DNA from: Phyto melanocephala
Taxonomy: Eukaryota > Arthropoda > Insecta > Diptera > Rhinophoridae
Length of the DNA: 64,000 bases
Direction: 5' to 3'
Assembly: GCA_941918925.1 (NCBI GenBank)
Contig: OW799234.1
Location: 68,009,043-68,073,042 of the forward strand
Shown: piece by piece, positions 1 to 9,418 of the stretch
Layout of the letters: each line of letters starts with the position of its first letter
Position numbering within the stretch: position 1 is the first letter of the stretch
Position numbers and translations under genes: made by a program
The notes under the pieces: model-generated
What the model was told of the DNA's origin: nothing
Database searches by the model: none
What the model saw: only the letters and a program-made list of their open reading frames with translations

Positions 1-240
1 TTTAATTTTTTATGTATAATAATTAATTTTTTTCATATTCTCCAAAAACAAATGAAGACCCCGGAATGGTCTAGTTACTCCAATATTCATAAACAAACGT
101 TATTTTAGTTGTTGTTATTAGTACAGTATAACAACGTTTTGAATTTGTATTGTCGTCATTGTCGTATTTAGAATACCCTAATTTTTTCGCCACTATTTTT
201 AGTTAATCTTTTAATAACCTTATCTCAAAATCTTCCTTTA
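1..240. other. Unassigned AT-rich sequence
   Basis: No coding pattern, repeat or TIR recognised before the LINE remnant begins. Confidence 0.4.
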
Positions 241-1351
241 AGGCCAAGGATATCAATTAATATTTTGAGAGAGCAAGGGTTCAATGTCAACCCGGACAAG
301 ACAGAAATCTGAAGTCTGAAGTAGTACTTGATTGGAGGCTCATCTGGAAAAACCACATTGACAGTAGAATGAAGAAGTTTCAAAGAAGACTCGAAATGGG
401 GCTTAGCCCAAAGTTTATACCCTGGCTATACAGGGGCGTACTGAAACCTATACTAACACATGCCTTGGTGAACATCTTCGAAAGATCCAAAAATAGTGTT
501 GTATTTTCACATGCGGTGCCATGAGAACTACACCGACAATGGTTACTGAGAATATGCTATCAATTTAGCCAATTGAGTTAATAATGAAATTTAAGGCCGC
601 TAATAAATTAATGGCAACGGCAACCATGATGAGCGACCACAAAACCAGTTACCAAAGTATAATCGGTATCTCAATGATGGAAAACATCTCAACAGTAACA
701 TGTGACAAATTCGCAACAAGATATAAGAACAACATCACCATGACACCAGTGGAGAAAAAATGGATCAAAGTAATTAAGGTGGGAAGTATTCAATGTGTAG
801 ATTTTTATAAGGATGGATCGAAGATTGCTGACCAAACTGGAATAGTTTATATAACGTAAGCCGCAACAGAAGTAAATACTTCCGTCTACCAAATCACAAT
901 ACTATTTTCCAGGCTGAGATTATAGCAATTATGAAAGGCAATCAATAGATAAAGCAGAGTGGTAACGAAGCTCCAAATCATATTTTTAAGGACAGTTAAA
1001 ATCAGTTATCAATATCCGAATGAACGAGAAAGTTAAGTCTTAGTTTAGTAGCATGCACGAACGTCTAGAAATAATGGTAATACAAGGACATCACGGCATT
1101 ACCGAAAAAGAAGAAGCCGCAAATTGTCCAAAATGGCATCATTCAATACCATCGTATTAAAAATTTTAAAACCTTTTAAAGGTTTGCAAATAAACTTAAA
1201 TTTTAAGCGATAGAAGAACACGAAAGAAAGATGCAAAATGCTGTTGTCGATAAGGTGACGAGTATGTTCGTCACCTTACCTATGGGGTCACCAAAATCTT
1301 GAAAAATCTAAAGAGATTCTGAAACTAAGTAGACCAACACTTAGTAGATTA
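241..1351 (+). pseudogene. LINE remnant, RT C-terminus and RNase H (first half)
   Basis: Decayed pol of a non-LTR retrotransposon with an RNase H domain. Seen: GFNVNPDKTEI near 280, then HIDSRMKK and LSPKFIPWLYRGVLKPILTHAL (approx. 355-470), which match the end of the LINE reverse transcriptase (KLNWK.HI, then GL.P....WLY..V.RPILT). Next comes FYKDGSK near 805, the RNase H1 start (usually FYTDGS), and VIQGHHGITEKEEAAN near 1070-1120, the usual VPGHSGI.GNE.AD. Frame changes and stops occur throughout, so it is inactive. The reading frame KSKEILKLSRPTLSRL runs to 1351, where a Tc1/mariner-like element splits it. The rest resumes at 2325. The clade (Jockey, I or R1 group) is not decided. Confidence 0.8.
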
Positions 1352-1359
1352 ACTGCACC

Positions 1360-1610
1360 ATTTTTTATTGGAATTGAGAAAATTCCAAATGAAATTAAGA
1401 ACTTCAATTTGAAATTGAGAATATTCCAAATGAAAATGAGGATTTCAAATTGTTATTGCGAAAACTCCATATGAAAATGAGAATTACAATAAAATTAAGA
1501 AATTTTAATTTGAAATTGAGAAATTTCCAAATGAAATTGAGAAAAAATATATATGTGCATACATAAGTACATATGAATTTAAAAATCAATAAACTCTTTT
1601 TATAAATTTA
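1360..1610. repeat. Left minisatellite arm
   Basis: Degenerate repeats alternating AAATGAAATTGAG and CAATTTGAAATTGAG. They are matched in inverted orientation by the right arm at about 2110-2310. They could be subterminal transposase-binding sites (inference). Confidence 0.75.
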
Positions 1611-1712
1611 AAATATATATGTACATTGTGTTATTCTAATGGACAGTCGTAGAGGTTCGTTTAGAGCTGACAGCGCAAATGAGTTGGTCTTGATAGGTGG
1701 GAAGAGTTTGGG

Positions 1713-2096
1713 ATTGAGTTATCGGAGCTTATATTGATTTGTGATAATGCTACCTGTCACAGTCGCCTACAATTTATTTTTGACAATACTCCAGCCACAC
1801 TTTTACGATTGAGCCCCTACTCACCAATGCTTAACCCAATTGAAAGTATTTGGTCCAAAATCAAAAGTAAATTTAAAGCAAAGATAAATGTACCGAACGT
1901 AAATCCCCCAAATGTAGGAGAGCAAAGTCTTGCCTTTTTAGAAGAGGTTATTAATGCGTCAAAAACATGTATTACTACTGGAGATTGCAGTAAAGATATA
2001 CAGCACACTACAATGTTTCACGACTCTGCATTGGTTCTTTTTTGTTTTTTTTACTACACAATAATATTACAATATATAATGTGTTATCAAAAATAA
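1713..2096 (+). pseudogene. Partial DDE transposase, IS630/Tc1/mariner type
   Basis: The frame reads ELSELILICDNATCHSRL, then LSPYSPMLNPIESIWSKIK. These are the second catalytic Asp (DNA..H) and the catalytic Glu in the signature SPYSP.LNPIE..W of the IS630/Tc1/mariner superfamily. The open frame runs upstream without an ATG. About 45 residues match the fold, and the tail after residue 60 has no recognised motif. The N-terminal DNA-binding domain and first Asp are absent. It lies between the two minisatellite arms of the element and is a remnant. Confidence 0.8.
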
Positions 2097-2109
2097 ATAA
2101 AATTTTTAT

Positions 2110-2310
2110 ATATAATTATATTTTCTCATTTTCTCAATTTCATTTGAAATTTTTTAATTTCATTTGGAATTTTCCAAATTTCAATTTAAAATTCTCATTT
2201 TCATTTGGATTTTTCTTAATTTCAAATTGAAATTCTTAATTTTACTTGGAATTTTCTAAATATCAAATTAAAATTCTCAATTTCAATTTTAATTTTCTCG
2301 ATTTCAATGT
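2110..2310. repeat. Right minisatellite arm (inverted)
   Basis: Units such as TCTCAATTTCATTTGAAA and TTTCATTTGGAATTTTC, the reverse complement of the left arm. Confidence 0.75.
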
Positions 2311-2324
2311 AAAATGGTATAGTG

Positions 2325-2665
2325 TAATAATGGGTCTTACGGAGAAAAAATCATCTAGCTCGCATTGAACTGTCGGATAAAACGATATGTGAAGCATGCA
2401 AAGAAGAGCACGAGACTTTGGACTATAACATTTGTCAATGACACTATGCTGAACTTAGAGTACCTAAATAATTTAAATTGGAAATCCCTAAGGAATTAAA
2501 TTGTAGGACTAGACCTAATAAGAATATTAAACGTAATTGGGATTAAGCTTTTATTAAGAAATTTTCGCTTCATCACGACGTACAACATGCCAATTGCACA
2601 TACCTGTATACCTGTAAGGGCTTTATGGCTTAAATGCCCCTCCTTTTCAACCTAACCTAACCCTG
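2325..2665 (+). pseudogene. LINE remnant, C-terminal zinc motif and 3' tail (second half)
   Basis: Continuation of the LINE at 241-1351. The frame HLARIELSDKTICEACKEEHETLDYNIC carries the C..C, E.ET and C residues of the zinc-binding region found downstream of RNase H in many insect LINEs. Decayed 3' UTR follows and ends near 2655 in CAACCTAACCTAACC. The last 80 bp (from ACAACATGCCAA) recur at 40434-40525 as a 5'-truncated insertion, which shows that this is the true LINE 3' end. Confidence 0.75.
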
Positions 2666-2847
2666 CATAATCCTTTTTTAAAATCTTTGGAAAATCGTTC
2701 GGTTTTATGTTTTGTAACATACTTCAATGGTGGATTCATTTTAGGTAATCAAATAAATTAGCTTTCAAACATATGAAGGAGGCAGTCAACTGACATCACT
2801 TAAAACTCACATAAATTACGCGACCACAAACCGCACCACACAGTCAG

Positions 2848-3560
2848 TTTTTATACCCTTCACACAGTGAAAAAGGGTATATATAGGTTTGTCATTCCGT
2901 GTGAAATTTCTACAATTTTCATTTCCGACCCCATAAAGTATATATTTTCTGAAAGCTTATGAATAGGGGAGTCGATTAAGCTCTGTCAGTCTGTCCGTCT
3001 GTCCATGTGTATGTTGAAATCAACTTTTTGAAGCCCCCCGACATAGGTTGGACCCGGGTAAGGTATAAAAATATCAGAAATATTCGGGAGTAGATCGGTA
3101 TTGAAAAACAGAAACATCGGTACATAAACAACTGAGATATGAGCAAAAACCCACGACCACCTCGATTTTTTTTCACAAAAACAACATTACAACAACAACA
3201 TACATACATACAAACGTGCCAAAAAATTTTTTTTTTGTAATTTTTTTTTAATTTTTTTTTAAATTTTTTTTTAATTTTTTTTATTTTTTTATTTTTTATT
3301 TAATATATTATTTATATTTTTATTATTATTTTTTTTTGTTTTATATATGTTATATACATAATAATTTTTTTTTAAATTTTTTTTTTTGTTTTTTTAACAT
3401 CATACGTGAATTTATAATTTTACAATGGGACGTTTTTATATATGTATGTACGTATTTCATATGGGATGAATGGTGACACAAACCACTGTTATTGCATGAC
3501 TACACGTTGTGAAGGGTATATAAGATTCGGCACGGCCGAATATAGCGCTCTTACTTGTTC
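2848..3560 (+). mobile_element. Helitron-like element, HLE-1 copy A
   Basis: Near-complete forward copy. The 5' end TATACCCTTCACACAGTG pairs with GTGAAGGGTATATAAG near the 3' end as a subterminal inverted repeat. Inside are GACCCCATAAAGTATATA, a CTGTCCGTCTGTCC microsatellite, TTTTTGAAGCCCCCCGAC and a T-rich core (3220-3410). The 3' end is the hairpin TTCGGC-ACG-GCCGAA followed by CTTACTTGTT. This is the general plan of the Drosophila INE-1/DINE-1 group of non-autonomous Helitron-like elements. It has no coding capacity. Confidence 0.8.
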
Positions 3561-4078
3561 TAGATATAATAGTTATTCGAGAACTACTTGTTGTCAATTT
3601 TATTTGTTTACAAAACAGCGAAAATATTAAGATAAACCACTTTCCAACACTAAAGCTGTCAGTTTGTTTGTTTGTTCATTATTAATGTTAATCTAATTTT
3701 GTTTTTTAGATTTAGATAGATTTTCCCACAATAAAATCTATCTAAATAAATTAGTTCACACAAATATATATTAAAAATTTGTGTGCGTGATTTTTTTCTT
3801 AATTAACAGTCAACATTATCGTTGAACTATCACAGAATACCAAATTGAAAACGGAGCGATGTTTAGACGAAATTTTTTTAAAAAAAAAAAGAAAGCCACA
3901 AATGGAATAGAAATTAATTTTAAAAATTATTTGTCACATATCTTTATACAATGTACCACCATAGACTAAGTCGTTTATCTAAGCAATAATGCTGCTTTGC
4001 AGGAAATATTCGAAAAATTTTTCGAAAGCTCTTTAAGATCGGCCTTAACCTTTGGAGCCTATAATAACTATCCTCACC
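3561..4078. other. Unassigned AT-rich spacer
   Basis: Contains a short imperfect inverted pair (TTTAGATAGATTTT near 3710 and AAAATCTATCTAAA near 3731). Nothing coding seen. Confidence 0.4.
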
Positions 4079-4777
4079 CTTTTTATACCCTTCACCTGTG
4101 GTGCACAAGGGTATAATTTTCATTTCCGACCCCATAAAGTATATATTTTCTGAAAGCTTATGAATAGAGGAGTCTATTAAGCCCTGACCGTCTGTCCGTC
4201 TGCCCGTCTGTCCGTGTGTTGGTTGAAATCAACTTTTAGTAGCAACTATATGTTCCTCAGATCTGTATATGGTATCAATCTCTTGGAAATATTCAGGAAT
4301 GAATCGCTATTGAAATTCAGCACAATCGCCCAATAACTTTCTGAGATATGAGCAAAAAACCACGACCACCTCGTTTTTTTACACAATTACAACAACAACA
4401 TACATACATAAATATATGTAAAAACCATACAAAAAAAGAAGAAATTACAAAAAGAAAATATATTAAAAATAAAAAAAAAATAATAAAAAAAATTAAAAAA
4501 AAAAAAATTTTTAAATAATTTAAAAAAAAATTAAAAAAAAAATTAAAAAAAAAATATAAAAAAAATAATAACAAAATATAAATAATATATTAAATAAAAT
4601 AAAATTTTTTTGGCTCAGCTGGGATTCGATGCCACATTTATTCTAACCAGTATATACATACATATGTACGTATTTTATATGAGATGAATGGTGATACAAA
4701 CAATTGTTATTGCATGACTACACGTTGTGAAGGGTATATAAGATTCGGCATGGCCGAATATAGCACTGTTACTTGTT
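4079..4777 (+). mobile_element. Helitron-like element, HLE-1 copy B (core inverted)
   Basis: The 5' end is of the CACCTGTGGTGCACAAGGG subtype, with GTCTGTCCGTCTGCCC and the AGCAACTATATGTTCC block. The 3' end has TTCGGCATGGCCGAA and ACTTGTT. The core is A-rich on this strand and the block GGCTCAGCTGGGATTCGATG comes after it (4612-4650). That is the reverse of the order and orientation in copies C and J. Confidence 0.8.
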
Positions 4778-5295
4778 TGCCTTAACTCGAGTCATAGCTG
4801 CATCTACTTATGGATTTCTAAACTTTATCTGCTATGACATTGTCATTTTTTGATATTTTACGATCCCCATTTCAATAATGTATCCAAATGGCTGCGAAAT
4901 TTTTCTAAGTTTCCAATTTACCAAAAAGCCACTTTGTCGTACTCATGTCATGTCGTGTCTTCAAAAGTTTAATTTATAATAATATTTTTTTCAATTTTAT
5001 ATTTATTAAGTCCACTTTTTAAAGCTTTTGTTCTATTTCCATTCCATAATTGCCAGGAAGCAGGTCAGGTATTTCTTCCAACTATAAACCTTTTAGTTTC
5101 AGTCTTCGGGGTAGTTCAACCCTCCTCTGCAGCCCTAAATTATATTTCTTGTTCTGTTTCTTGGTTTGAATTTGATTTATTTATTTTGCAGTTAATCCGT
5201 TTTGTTGATTTACAGTAATTAAAATGTACAGAAAATGTAAGACGCTGTTAAAAACTGTAAATAGGACATAAATTGCAGTAGCAATTACCGAAATC
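4778..5295. other. Unassigned sequence
   Basis: No open frame, TIR or recognised repeat. Confidence 0.4.
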
Positions 5296-5486
5296 TATAT
5301 ATGTATGTAAAAGATTAATGTGACTGACTGACTGATTGATTGATCATCACCGCACAGCCCAAACGCAAACTAAGAAAGCAAGAATACTTTAAGGGGGTAA
5401 AAATGGGTAAAACCGGCAACCGTATATCTACTAAACTAAAAATAGTACAAATTAACTTGAAATGGTATTGTTCTAATTTAATGAAA

Positions 5487-6018
5487 AAACAAGTAATAGC
5501 GCTATATTCGGCCGTGCCGAATCTTATATATATAAAAAAAATACATATATAAAAACATCCAATTGTAAAATTATAAATTTAATTATGTATGTTAAAAAAA
5601 AACAAAAAAAAAAAAAAAAAAATTAAATATAAAAAAAATTAAAAAAAAAATAATTAAAATATATATAATAAATATAAAACAAAAAAAAATAACAAAAAAA
5701 TTAAAAAAAAAATAGTAAAAAAAATATTAATAATAAATTAATAAAAAATAAAAAAAAAATATTAAAAAAAATTAAAAAAAATTTTTTTTTTGGCTCAGCT
5801 GTGGTTCGATGCCACGTTTTCTCTAACCAGTATACACGTTTGTATGTATTATGTTGTTGTTGTAATTTTGTTTTTGTGAAAAAAAAAATCGAGGTGGTCG
5901 TGGGTTTTTGCTCATATCTCAGTTGTTTATATACCGATGTTTCTGATTTCTACTCCCGAATATTTCTCACGCGGGTCTATGCGATGTCGGGGGGCTTCAA
6001 AAAGTTGATTTTTTGAAT
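5487..6018 (-). mobile_element. Helitron-like element, HLE-1 copy C (5'-truncated)
   Basis: Reverse orientation. It begins AACAAGTAATAGCGCTATATTC with the terminal hairpin. An A-rich core follows, then GGCTCAGCTGTGGTTCGATG, then TCGAGGTGGTCGTGGG. It stops at AAAAAGTTGATTTTTT, so the TATACCC end and the GTCTGTCC microsatellite are missing. Confidence 0.75.
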
Positions 6019-6639
6019 TTTCAACAGCTAAGGGGTAAAAACGGGTAAAAACTTTAATTTGGTAATTTTTTTTTGGTACCCTATGTAATTTCTAAACATG
6101 CAAATGGTATTAGTGAATCCGTGAAAAAATATTAATAAGATTTTAGCACTTTTTTCAGATTCGCATGTATAAAAAAGGTAAAATTTTTCCCTCGTTTTGG
6201 TACTTTTTTTTAAAAAAAACTTCTCTAACATTATTCAATAAGACAGAATTTGATAACTATTACCGCCTAAAAGAATATGTACAATTATTTAGGTCAAATT
6301 TTTGGAAACTTTTTGGAGGACATGAAAGATACCAAAAAGGGAAAAATACTGGAAAATATATATGATTCTTTATAACAGGACAAATTTGCTACAAACCTGT
6401 AATAGGGATTTCACTAAACATAAAAGATTATTTAATTTAAAAAATAATAAAAACATTCATAACAGGGTAGAAAGAAAAAAATTCGGCAAAATAGTATGGT
6501 ACTTTTTAAAACATATTTATTTCTATGCAAAAAAAGTAGATTTTTTCACTTTAAACCGTGAATATTTAAATATTTTATTGTTAAATAGATGTTTAAACAT
6601 TTTAAACTTCGATTTGTACATTGATATGAAAAACCCAAA

Positions 6640-6978
6640 GAAGGTACTTTTTATAGTACTTTTTGTATTTTCTATGTATGTATATGAAACTAGAATTTCA
6701 AAATTTACAACTATTGATACAACGTGAGACTGAAAATGTTATGGGTTATGGGTCGCCAAAAAGGTACTTTTTATGTTTTAATGTTTAAAAGCTAGAATTT
6801 CGAAATTAGCGACTACTGATACAAGGTGAGAATGAACATGTTATGGGTGTCTGAAAAGATCCTTTTTTGAATTTTTTTTATGGTATTTTTAGAATCTTGT
6901 TTTTTAATGAAGCTAGAATTTTGAAATTAATGACTATAGATACGAGGTTAGGCTGACAATGTTATGGGAGACCGAAAA
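6640..6978. repeat. Three imperfect tandem repeats of about 97-122 bp
   Basis: Each unit holds AAGGTACTTTTT (or AAGATCCTTTTT), GCTAGAATTTCGAAATT-like sequence, ACTATTGATAC-like sequence and ATGTTATGGG. Unit starts are near 6640, 6760 and 6857. They belong to the Helitron at 5296-7115. Confidence 0.65.
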
Positions 6979-7205
6979 GGTACTTTAATTTTCTATTTAG
7001 ATTGAATCATAAAAACAAGTTATCATAAATTTCAGGAAAAAAAAATTAATTAAAAAAGAGCTTAAGTATTCAATAAATAGTAAGAACTGCGCTATCGAAG
7101 TAGCGGGTGATATGCTACCAATAAATAAATTAAACACCACTTATTCACTATTTTATATTTATAAAGCAGGTGAGTTAAAGTCTCCAATTTTTTTTTCATA
7201 AATAC

Positions 7206-7289
7206 ATATCGTCGTTCGTAAATTATTGTGTTCTATGTGACACATAAAACCTATACGTATAGAACACAATAATTTACGAACGACGATAT
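7206..7289. repeat. Perfect 31-bp inverted repeat with 22-nt spacer
   Basis: Arms 7206-7236 and 7259-7289 are exact reverse complements (ATATCGTCGTTCGTAAATTA... against ...TAATTTACGAACGACGATAT). The 22-nt spacer is 7237-7258. The right arm ends where the truncated HLE copy D begins. Confidence 0.85.
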
Positions 7290-7656
7290 ATAAAAACATG
7301 CCATTGTAAAATTATAAATTAACGTATGTGTGTAAAAAAAAAATAAAAAAAAATTAAACAAAAATTAAAAAATAAAACAAAAAAAAAATAAAAAAGATAT
7401 AAGAAAAATTAAAAAAAAAATTAAAAAAACAAAACAATAATAAAAATATAAATAAAAAATATAAAATAAAAATAAGAAAAAAAATAAAAAAAAATATTAA
7501 AAAAGAGAGAATAAAATAAACAAAAAATGAAAAAGAAAATAAAAAAAATTAAATAAAATTAAAAAAATAATAAAAATATCAATTATATATAAAATAAAAA
7601 ATAAATGTTTTTTTGGGCTCAGCTGGGTTTCGATGCTACGTTTACTCTAACCAGTT
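7285..7656 (-). mobile_element. Helitron-like element, HLE-1 core fragment D
   Basis: Shares AAAACATGCCATTGTAAAAT with other copies, then the A-rich core and GGCTCAGCTGGGTTTCGATG, ending at TCTAACCAG. Both element termini are missing. Confidence 0.7.
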
Positions 7657-7829
7657 GTTATGAAATGAATAAAAAGTGTAATACATCCCTATATTTCTCT
7701 TGCACTTTATATACAACTACATACTTTAGTACTTCTCTTATAATACCCTTATATTATCACTATACCTTCGAAATTTACATAAGTTGTTTTGTAATATTTT
7801 TTTCCTACTTAATAAATTCAACTCAATAG

Positions 7830-8799
7830 GTTATGGGCCCAGTTGTAGATTGGCGATCGTCAATGTTTCCGGCCCAATCAGCATCACAGTAACCTTTCAT
7901 ATTATCATCTATCAGCTTTCGATACACAATACCTTTATTAATTGTGCCTTTTAAGTATCGCATTATTCTCTTCACAGCTTCCCAATGAGGTTTACCTGGA
8001 TTTGTACTAAATCGACTAAGCAGTTTGACAGCATAACATATGTCGGGACGAGAAATTTGCGCAGCAAATAACAAGCACCCTATAGCCTGCATATACGGTA
8101 TTTTTGACATCTGTTTCTTGCCTTGATTTGGGAGCCATTTCAGTTGATAATTTTTGGTTGCAGTCTATGGAAGTTGTCGTAGGATTACATTCATTCATTC
8201 CAAAACGAACCAAAACATCTGATATGTACTGGGACTGATCGATTTTAATAAAATCTTTACCCCGGGTAATTTTCATACCAAGAACTGATGACACCTCTCC
8301 CATATCCTTCATTTTACATTTACTGGCAAGTTTTTGTTTTAAGTAATTCTATTGAATTCTATTAGAGAAAATCAAAACATCGTCGACGTATATTGCCACG
8401 AATAACATATGATCATCAGTAACTTTATGATATACACGTTCATCGACATTTCCTCTTATTAGTACCATTTTCAGTAATTCACGATTGATAGTTTCATTCC
8501 AAACACGGCCAGACTGTTTCAGGCCGTAAATGGACTTTTGCAGTTTGCAAACTTTTTTCGTGCCATCGTTAAACATTTCAGGTTGCTGCATATAAACAGT
8601 CTCCTTTAATGTACCATTCAAATATGCACTTACCGCATCCATTTGGTGTATAAACATATCATTTTTTACGGCCAATGCCAATAAATATCTTATTGGAGCA
8701 TACCTGACGACAGGAGCAAAGGTTTCGGTGTAATCAATCCCCTCACGTTATGAGAAACCCTTCGCCACTAACCTGGCCTTATGCCTCATAGGATTACTT
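7830..8799 (-). pseudogene. Ty1/copia-type pol remnant (RT and RNase H)
   Basis: Reading the minus strand from 8799: HKARLVAKGFS, a TAA stop (8748-8750), REGIDYTETFAPVVR, MDAVSAYLNGTLKE, SIYGLKQSGRVWN and AIYVDDVLIF. These are the copia RT motifs, including the catalytic YVDD (near 8375). A frame change near 8312-8349 leads to KDMGEVSSVLGMKI and the connection region. A second, near 8110, leads to ISRPDICYAV..LSRF, then VKRIMRYLKGT and GYCDADWAG (RNase H). The frame ends at 7830. No LTR, gag or integrase is seen. At least one stop and two frameshifts make it inactive. An HLE fragment abuts its 5' side. Confidence 0.9.
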
Positions 8800-8948
8800 T
8801 CTTAATCGACTCCCCTATTCATAAGCTTTCAGAAAATATATACTTTATGGGGTCGGAAATGAAAATTGTAGAAATTTTACACGGAATGACTAACCTATAT
8901 ACATACATACATATACCCTTTTTTTACTGTGTGAAGGGTATAAAAAAG
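8800..8948 (-). mobile_element. Helitron-like element, HLE-1 5'-end fragment
   Basis: Reverse copy of the first 150 bp only: it ends GTGTGAAGGGTATAAAAA on this strand and includes TATACTTTATGGGGTC. It is truncated just before the GTCTGTCC block and abuts the copia remnant. Confidence 0.75.
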
Positions 8949-9418
8949 TTTCACCAATGTACAATTTGGAAACACTAATGAAGAAAAGACATAGATAAAC
9001 CTTTGATTTTGAAAACTGTTACCGTTTGCAATGCTAAGTGTGCTCTTAAAATTAGATAAAATTATTTTAAAATATTTTTGTCAAAATTCATTTAAAAAAT
9101 GCCAATAGAAATATACAATTATTTTATTTAAAATCTTAAGAAGTAAAATTTATATTAATAGTGTGTCATTCATAATTTCCAAAAAAAGAATTAATAATAA
9201 TGATTGATTTTATAATTTAACCGTTAACCTCTAAAAGTTTCTAATGTTGTAGTTCTAATAATTCTTTATTTAAATTGCAAAATTTTTCATATCAAATCCA
9301 CACATGTACATATTAATAAAAGAAAATAGAAAACCAAAAAAATATATGTAAGTATAAAAATTCAATAAAAATTCACGTTTTAAAAAACAAATTCTAGAAA
9401 TAACGAAAACATTGTAGT
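8949..9418. other. Unassigned AT-rich sequence
   Basis: No feature recognised. Confidence 0.4.

Larger units (their letters stand above)
1352..2324 (+). mobile_element. Tc1/mariner-like DNA transposon with minisatellite arms
   Basis: Ends are ACTGCACCATTTT on the left and, in reverse complement, CACTATACCATTTT on the right, both followed by a version of ATTGRAATYGAGAAAATT. Both ends abut TA, the target of this superfamily. Between ends and core lie long arms of degenerate 15-20 bp units (AATTTCAAATGAAATTGAG-like), about 1360-1610 and, inverted, 2110-2310. The core keeps only the C-terminal part of a transposase. The element sits inside the LINE reading frame. It is non-autonomous because the N-terminus and first catalytic Asp are missing. 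Confidence 0.8.
5296..7115 (+). mobile_element. Non-autonomous Helitron (TCTATATAT...CTA type)
   Basis: The left end TCTATATATGTATGTAAAAG is followed by GTGACTGACTGACTGATTG and CACCGCACAGCCCAAACG, the 5' signature of a common insect Helitron group as I recall it. GGGTAAAAATGGGTAAAA blocks follow, then tandem repeats at 6640-6978. Near 7088-7115 a hairpin CGCTA-TCGAAG-TAGCG precedes GGTGATATGCTA, like a Helitron 3' end (hairpin then CTRR, here CTAC). HLE-1 copy C (5487-6018) interrupts it: GGGGTAAAAACGGG resumes just after that insertion. No Rep/helicase remains. Confidence 0.6.

Noticed and set aside
4317..4574. Hydrophobic Phe/Leu/Ile-rich frames (also 15710-15916, 17017-17202)
   Set aside because: They are translations of A/T homopolymer-like cores and only imitate membrane proteins.
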